This document shows positions 13,685 through 16,772 of a stretch of 16,772 bases of DNA, piece by piece (positions within the stretch are counted from its first letter, which is position 1; each line of letters begins with the position of its first letter). The position numbers and the translations under genes were made by a program. The notes below the pieces were generated by a model. The model had not been told where the DNA came from. It searched no databases and saw only the letters and a list, made by a program, of their open reading frames with translations. The stretch spans positions 1 to 16,772 of the forward strand of contig JAWKTB010000011.1 in assembly GCA_041402005.1 (NCBI GenBank), in the 5' to 3' direction. This stretch comes from JAJRXR01 sp041402005. GTDB taxonomy: Bacteria; Planctomycetota; Phycisphaerae; Phycisphaerales; UBA1924.

Positions 13685-15072
13685 CACGGGGCCGTCGGGG
13701 AGGCGGGCTCGCTGACCACACGCACCTGGCAGAACTGCCGATGCCCCATCGGCCCGGAGTGGTAGCTGTACCCGCTCTGTTTCGCGCCGACCCACGGCGA
13801 GCCGGGCGCCCCGCCGATGCCCCGGTTGATGCCGACCATCGCGGAGTTCAGTCGGCGGGCGACGCCACGCGCTTGGGCGTCGGGCCCGAAGACCACCCCG
13901 CCGAGGCCGTACTCGGAGTCGTTGGCGAGCGTTGCGGCTTCGTCCGCGTCTCTGACCCCCATGACACAGGCGACCGGGCCGAAGGTCTCGGTCCGCATGA
14001 TGTCCATCTCGTGGTTCACGCCGTCGAGAACAGTGGGGGAGATGAACTGACCCTCTCGAGTCTCGCCGCCGAAGACGATCTTGGCGCCGCGAGCGAGTGC
14101 GTCGGCGAGTTGGCGCTCGACGTGCGCCTTCTGCTCGCCCGAGATCATCGGCCCGATGACCGTGCCCTCTGCCATGCCATCGCCGACGGCGTAGATCTTG
14201 CTCTGCTCGATGAGCTTGGCCATGAATGCGTCCTTGACAGACTGCTGCACGTAGATGCGCTCGGTTGAGACGCAGACCTGGCCGCAGTTGCGGAAGGAGT
14301 TGCGAGCCGCGAACGCCGCCGCGGCGTCGAGGTCCGCGCCCTCCAGCACGATCAGGGGGTCCTTCGAGCCCAGCTCGAGGATGAGTCGTTTCAGCCCGCC
14401 TGCGGCCGCCGCCATGATCTTCTGGCCGACAGCTTTGGACCCCGTGAACGCGATCAGGTCCACATCCGCCGCGACGAGCGCCTTGCCCTGCTCGTCCGCG
14501 CCGTGCACCACCTGCAGCACGCCCGACGGCAGGAACTCGTTGAGCGTGTCCGCGTACGCCTGGGCGATCAGCGGCGTCTGCTCGCTCGGCTTGAGCACCA
14601 CCGCGTTGCCCGTCACCAACGCCGGCAGCGTCATCCAGTGGGGCATCGCCAGCGGAAAGTTCCAGGGCGTGATCGCCGCGCACACGCCGAGCGGGTCGTG
14701 GTACAGCGTCGTCGTCACGCCCTCGCCCTCGAGCGTCTGCGGCGCGACGGCCTTGGCGATCTCGTCCACCTCGTCGCTCAGCCCCTCGCCCGTCCCCCGG
14801 CACTCGCCCACGCCCTCCGCCAGCGGCTTGCCCATCTCACGCGTGAGCAGCTCGCCAAGCTCGTCGGCCCGGTCTGCGAGCGCCTGGCCCGCCGGGCGGA
14901 CCGTGTCCGCCCGCTCCCGGGCCGACATCGCGCCCCAGGCCGCCTGCACCTCGCGCGCCCGAGCGACGATCGCGGGAATCTCGGAGGCCGGCGTGATCGG
15001 CACGCTCCCGACGAGCGCGCCTGTCGCGGGGTTGAACGAGTCGAGCTGGGCGGTGGTGGTCGTGAGCATCAT
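13684..15072 (-). CDS. Aldehyde dehydrogenase, NAD(P)-dependent
   Basis: A protein of 462 residues that oxidises an aldehyde to a carboxylic acid. Visible marks: PWNFP at 136-140 (N138), KPSE at 161-164 for the cofactor, FTGSKAVGQ at 209-217, the general base E233 in LELGSK, and the catalytic cysteine C267 in NCGQVC. TETFGPV and GGVVFG follow later, then a C-terminal GVRDAD/KQSGYSYHSG-type end. The family marks fit the succinate-semialdehyde type broadly, but the substrate is not readable. Two adjacent ATGs (15072, 15069) are possible and no Shine-Dalgarno is seen. It is downstream of the second methyltransferase with a 110-base gap that holds a large inverted repeat, and its stop overlaps the zinc-ribbon gene. 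Confidence 0.92.
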   Translation of the reverse strand: MMLTTTTAQLDSFNPATGALVGSVPITPASEIPAIVARAREVQAAWGAMSARERADTVRPAGQALADRADELGELLTREMGKPLAEGVGECRGTGEGLSDEVDEIAKAVAPQTLEGEGVTTTLYHDPLGVCAAITPWNFPLAMPHWMTLPALVTGNAVVLKPSEQTPLIAQAYADTLNEFLPSGVLQVVHGADEQGKALVAADVDLIAFTGSKAVGQKIMAAAAGGLKRLILELGSKDPLIVLEGADLDAAAAFAARNSFRNCGQVCVSTERIYVQQSVKDAFMAKLIEQSKIYAVGDGMAEGTVIGPMISGEQKAHVERQLADALARGAKIVFGGETREGQFISPTVLDGVNHEMDIMRTETFGPVACVMGVRDADEAATLANDSEYGLGGVVFGPDAQARGVARRLNSAMVGINRGIGGAPGSPWVGAKQSGYSYHSGPMGHRQFCQVRVVSEPASPTAP

Positions 15073-15104
15073 CAAGCGTAGAGCGCTCGATTCGCGAGCG
15101 ACTG

Positions 15105-15175
15105 ATCCCAGACGCGAGCGGAAGCTCGCGAAGGCAAGCCCCAGGGCAGCGCGAGCTTCCGCTCGCGTCTGGGAT
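15105..15175. repeat. 26-bp perfect inverted repeat with nested palindromes
   Basis: Arms at 15105-15130 and 15150-15175 are perfect inverted copies, separated by 19 bases. Each arm itself contains CGCGAGC-GGAA-GCTCGCG, so the element can fold as one long stem or as two small hairpins. It sits between the methyltransferase stop and the aldehyde dehydrogenase start. It differs in sequence from the REP family and from the CACTGAC cluster, and looks like a member of a third dispersed repeat family. Confidence 0.85.
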
Positions 15176-15182
15176 ACCAGCA

Positions 15183-15959
15183 TCACACCCGCCCGACCAC
15201 GAGCACGATAAAGCTCTCATCCAACTCCGACTCCGCGTCCATCACCGGCTCGACGTACGCGTTCCCTTCGTCGTCCATCGCGTCCGCCAGCTTCGCGTAG
15301 ACCTGCGTCTGGCGGAATCCCGCCTCCGCCATCGCGTCGCGCAGCTCCGGGACCGACCACAGGCGCCATTCGTACACGAACGCGTCCATGATCTCGTGCT
15401 CGATCACCCCGGCGCGCTCGACACGGAAGTGGATCACGTCCGTGACCATCCCCGTCGTCGGGTCCGCGTGACGCTGCTCCCAGGTATACCGGCAGATCCG
15501 CCCCCCGGGCATGGGGTGCGGGCGATGGACCGAGCCGAGCAGGAAGGCGGACTCGCCGCCGTAGGTGTCGCAGACGAAGGCGCCGCCTTGATTGATGCGC
15601 CGGAGTGCATGGCGCAGATACTCGACCAGCTCGCCCCGCGTGTGCAGGTACCCGATCGAGAAGTTGCCCACGAAGAGGACATCGCACGGGTCGTTCACCG
15701 CGCGGACGTCGCGAGCGAGCTTGACGATCCGGTCATGGCGTGCGTGCCGATCGAGGGCCTCCGGATCAAGGTCCGTCGCGATCGCTCGGGCCTGGGGGTC
15801 GGCCTCGACCCATTCATGCGAGAGGGCGGCGGTCCCCGAGAAGTCCTCGCCGAGCGTGCGGGGCTTCCCGCCGTGGATCGCGCGGAGCAGTGGCGCCAAG
15901 TCCTTGGGCGACTGCACGCACAGCTCGTAGAGATCGAAGCGGTCCGGGGGCGAGCGCAT
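15183..15959 (-). CDS. Class I SAM-dependent methyltransferase (second of two paralogues)
   Basis: A protein of 258 residues with the same block order as the plus-strand gene at 2530-3444, without its basic N-terminal extension. The blocks are: motif I as LGEDFSGTAALSHEWV (36-51), strand 2 as ATDLDPEALDRH (61-72), VLFVGNFSIGYLHTRGEL (94-111), CDTYGGESAFL (130-140), a YTWEQRHADPTTG stretch, and FVYEWRLWSVPELRDAMAEAGF towards the end. The substrate is unknown. The SAM-binding glycine loop is unusual in both copies (ED-F-x-G-T), which supports common descent. The ATG at 15959 follows the stop of the zinc-ribbon gene after 2 bases, so both are in one operon. Confidence 0.83.
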   Translation of the reverse strand: MRSPPDRFDLYELCVQSPKDLAPLLRAIHGGKPRTLGEDFSGTAALSHEWVEADPQARAIATDLDPEALDRHARHDRIVKLARDVRAVNDPCDVLFVGNFSIGYLHTRGELVEYLRHALRRINQGGAFVCDTYGGESAFLLGSVHRPHPMPGGRICRYTWEQRHADPTTGMVTDVIHFRVERAGVIEHEIMDAFVYEWRLWSVPELRDAMAEAGFRQTQVYAKLADAMDDEGNAYVEPVMDAESELDESFIVLVVGRV

Positions 15960-15961
15960 GG

Positions 15962-16432
15962 TCAGTAGCCACCACCCCCCGCGGAGGCGCCGACCATGAT
16001 GAGGACCATGAAGGCGATGTACGCGAAGATCAGCAGCGCGTACAGGCACGAGAGTGCGATGCCGACCCACCCGCAGATCCGCCCGGCCTTCGCAAAGCCG
16101 CGGCTCGTGACCGGCGCCTGGCCGAGCTGGATCGCGACGTCCGCCTTCTTCGCGTAGACGACCGCGAGGATCCCGCACACCAGCCCGGGGATCCCGTACA
16201 GCAGGCACGCCGGGATCGAGCAGATCCCCAGCACCATCGCCGCGATCGCCTTGCCCTGCGTCAGTTGTGGCGACCCGGTCTGCATGATCGGCGTGCCGCA
16301 CTCCGGGCACCTCCCGCCCACCGGCTGGTTCGAGATGTCGTACCGGCATGAGGCGCACAGCACCGCGGGCCTCGTCGGCGGGGCGGCGGGTGCGGGCGCA
16401 GGCTGGGTCTGGTCGTTCGTGTGCTCGTCCAT
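15962..16432 (-). CDS. DUF4190-type membrane protein with N-terminal zinc ribbon
   Basis: A protein of 156 residues: a proline/alanine-rich N-terminus, a zinc ribbon with CASCRYDISNQ...CPECGTPI, then a membrane part. The first helices read KAIAAMVLGICSIPACLLYG and PGLVCGILAVVYAKKA. A second unit, FAKAGRICGWVGIALSCLYA with the adjoining LLIFAYIAFMVL, completes the DUF4190-like arrangement. The function is unknown; such proteins usually occur next to transport or secretion genes. It lies 23 bases after the ABC-2 permease stop and 2 bases before the methyltransferase start, so all are probably one transcript. Confidence 0.8.
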   Translation of the reverse strand: MDEHTNDQTQPAPAPAAPPTRPAVLCASCRYDISNQPVGGRCPECGTPIMQTGSPQLTQGKAIAAMVLGICSIPACLLYGIPGLVCGILAVVYAKKADVAIQLGQAPVTSRGFAKAGRICGWVGIALSCLYALLIFAYIAFMVLIMVGASAGGGGY

Positions 16433-16455
16433 CGACGCGCTCCCCCGGGGCCCGT

Positions 16456-16772
16456 TCAGGCCATCCGCACCCAGCGTATCAGCGTCCTGAAGTTCGGCGG
16501 CTTGCCGTACATCAGCAGCCCGACCCGGAACACCTTGGCCGCAAACCACAGGCAGCAGTACGCCCCGACCGCGCTGATCGCGATCGCGATCGGTGGCTGC
16601 CACCAGGGAACCTCCTGGCTCGACGTCATCCGCATCATCATCATGAAAGGACTCACCGGCGGGATGAAGCTCAGGATCGTCACCCACAGCGCGTTCGGGT
16701 CGCGCGTGATCGGCATCCAGAGGATGTAGGGCAGGACCATCACCATCATCACCGGCGTCTGCAGGCTCTGCG
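16456..16772 (-). CDS. ABC-2 type transporter permease, C-terminal part (5' end outside window)
   Basis: About 105 residues of the C-terminus. The stretch FIPPVSPFMMMMRM, then hydrophobic IAIAISAVGAYCCLWFAAKV, then FRVGLLMYGKPPNFRTLIRWVR, matches the end of NatB/YhaP-type sodium or drug efflux permeases, where FxPPxxPxxMxxRM and FRxGxLMYGK are typical. It is probably the membrane part of an ATP-driven exporter whose ATPase lies outside the window to the right. The transported substrate cannot be told. It is the first gene seen of the minus-strand run that includes the zinc-ribbon proteins, methyltransferase and aldehyde dehydrogenase. Confidence 0.85.
   Translation of the reverse strand, partial: QSLQTPVMMVMVLPYILWMPITRDPNALWVTILSFIPPVSPFMMMMRMTSSQEVPWWQPPIAIAISAVGAYCCLWFAAKVFRVGLLMYGKPPNFRTLIRWVRMA

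Overview
The window is high-GC bacterial DNA and looks like chromosome from a planctomycete, most likely of the Phycisphaerae type. Supporting features are a class A RNase P RNA, an H-X9-DG pseudopilin, a PEP-CTERM-type protein, a secreted protein with a GC-type dockerin tail, small CxxC/CPECG zinc-ribbon membrane proteins, an ECF sigma factor with a small two-helix membrane partner, few strong Shine-Dalgarno sites, and several families of dispersed palindromic repeats. The lineage is inferred from these protein families; no taxonomic marker was compared.

Left part (1-4510). The 5' part of a DNA methyltransferase gene (minus strand) runs off the left edge. Next is a minus-strand pair, UDP-glucose 6-dehydrogenase and a small DUF6188-like protein, whose reading frames touch. 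Divergent from these, on the plus strand, are an unusual SAM methyltransferase and a long-chain polyprenyl diphosphate synthase. A strong minus-oriented intrinsic terminator closes the convergent gap at about 4519-4573.

Surface-protein block (4596-7425). Two exported proteins lie on the minus strand: a PEP-CTERM-type protein with an apparent frameshift in its signal peptide, and a GC-dockerin protein. Divergent from them is an H-X9-DG pseudopilin. The divergent promoter region holds a perfect 19-bp Fur-like palindrome and a separate large hairpin, which suggests one metal-responsive control point for both directions.

Middle (7426-11541). A repeat cluster precedes tyrS. TyrS carries an in-frame insertion of about 89 residues, in DNA of clearly different codon use, between the GGSDQ motif and the KMSKS-type loop. 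Then follow a two-CBS-domain protein, a compact palindrome cluster, a truncated-looking Gfo/Idh/MocA-like protein on the minus strand, and rnpB with its own terminator.

Right part (11542-16772). A REP-associated tyrosine transposase (RAYT) is flanked by inverted copies of the REP repeat that also occurs before tyrS. Next is an ECF sigma factor overlapping (ATGA) a DUF6768-like membrane protein. A minus-strand run then reads, in transcription order: ABC-2 permease (partial), DUF4190-type zinc-ribbon membrane protein, a second copy of the unusual methyltransferase family, aldehyde dehydrogenase, zinc-ribbon membrane protein. A 26-bp perfect inverted repeat sits inside this run.

The most notable observations are the TyrS insertion with its compositional break, the Fur-like operator shared by the dockerin protein and the pseudopilin, and at least three different palindromic repeat families in 17 kb, one of them with its probable mobilising enzyme. 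No CRISPR array, tRNA or prophage was seen.
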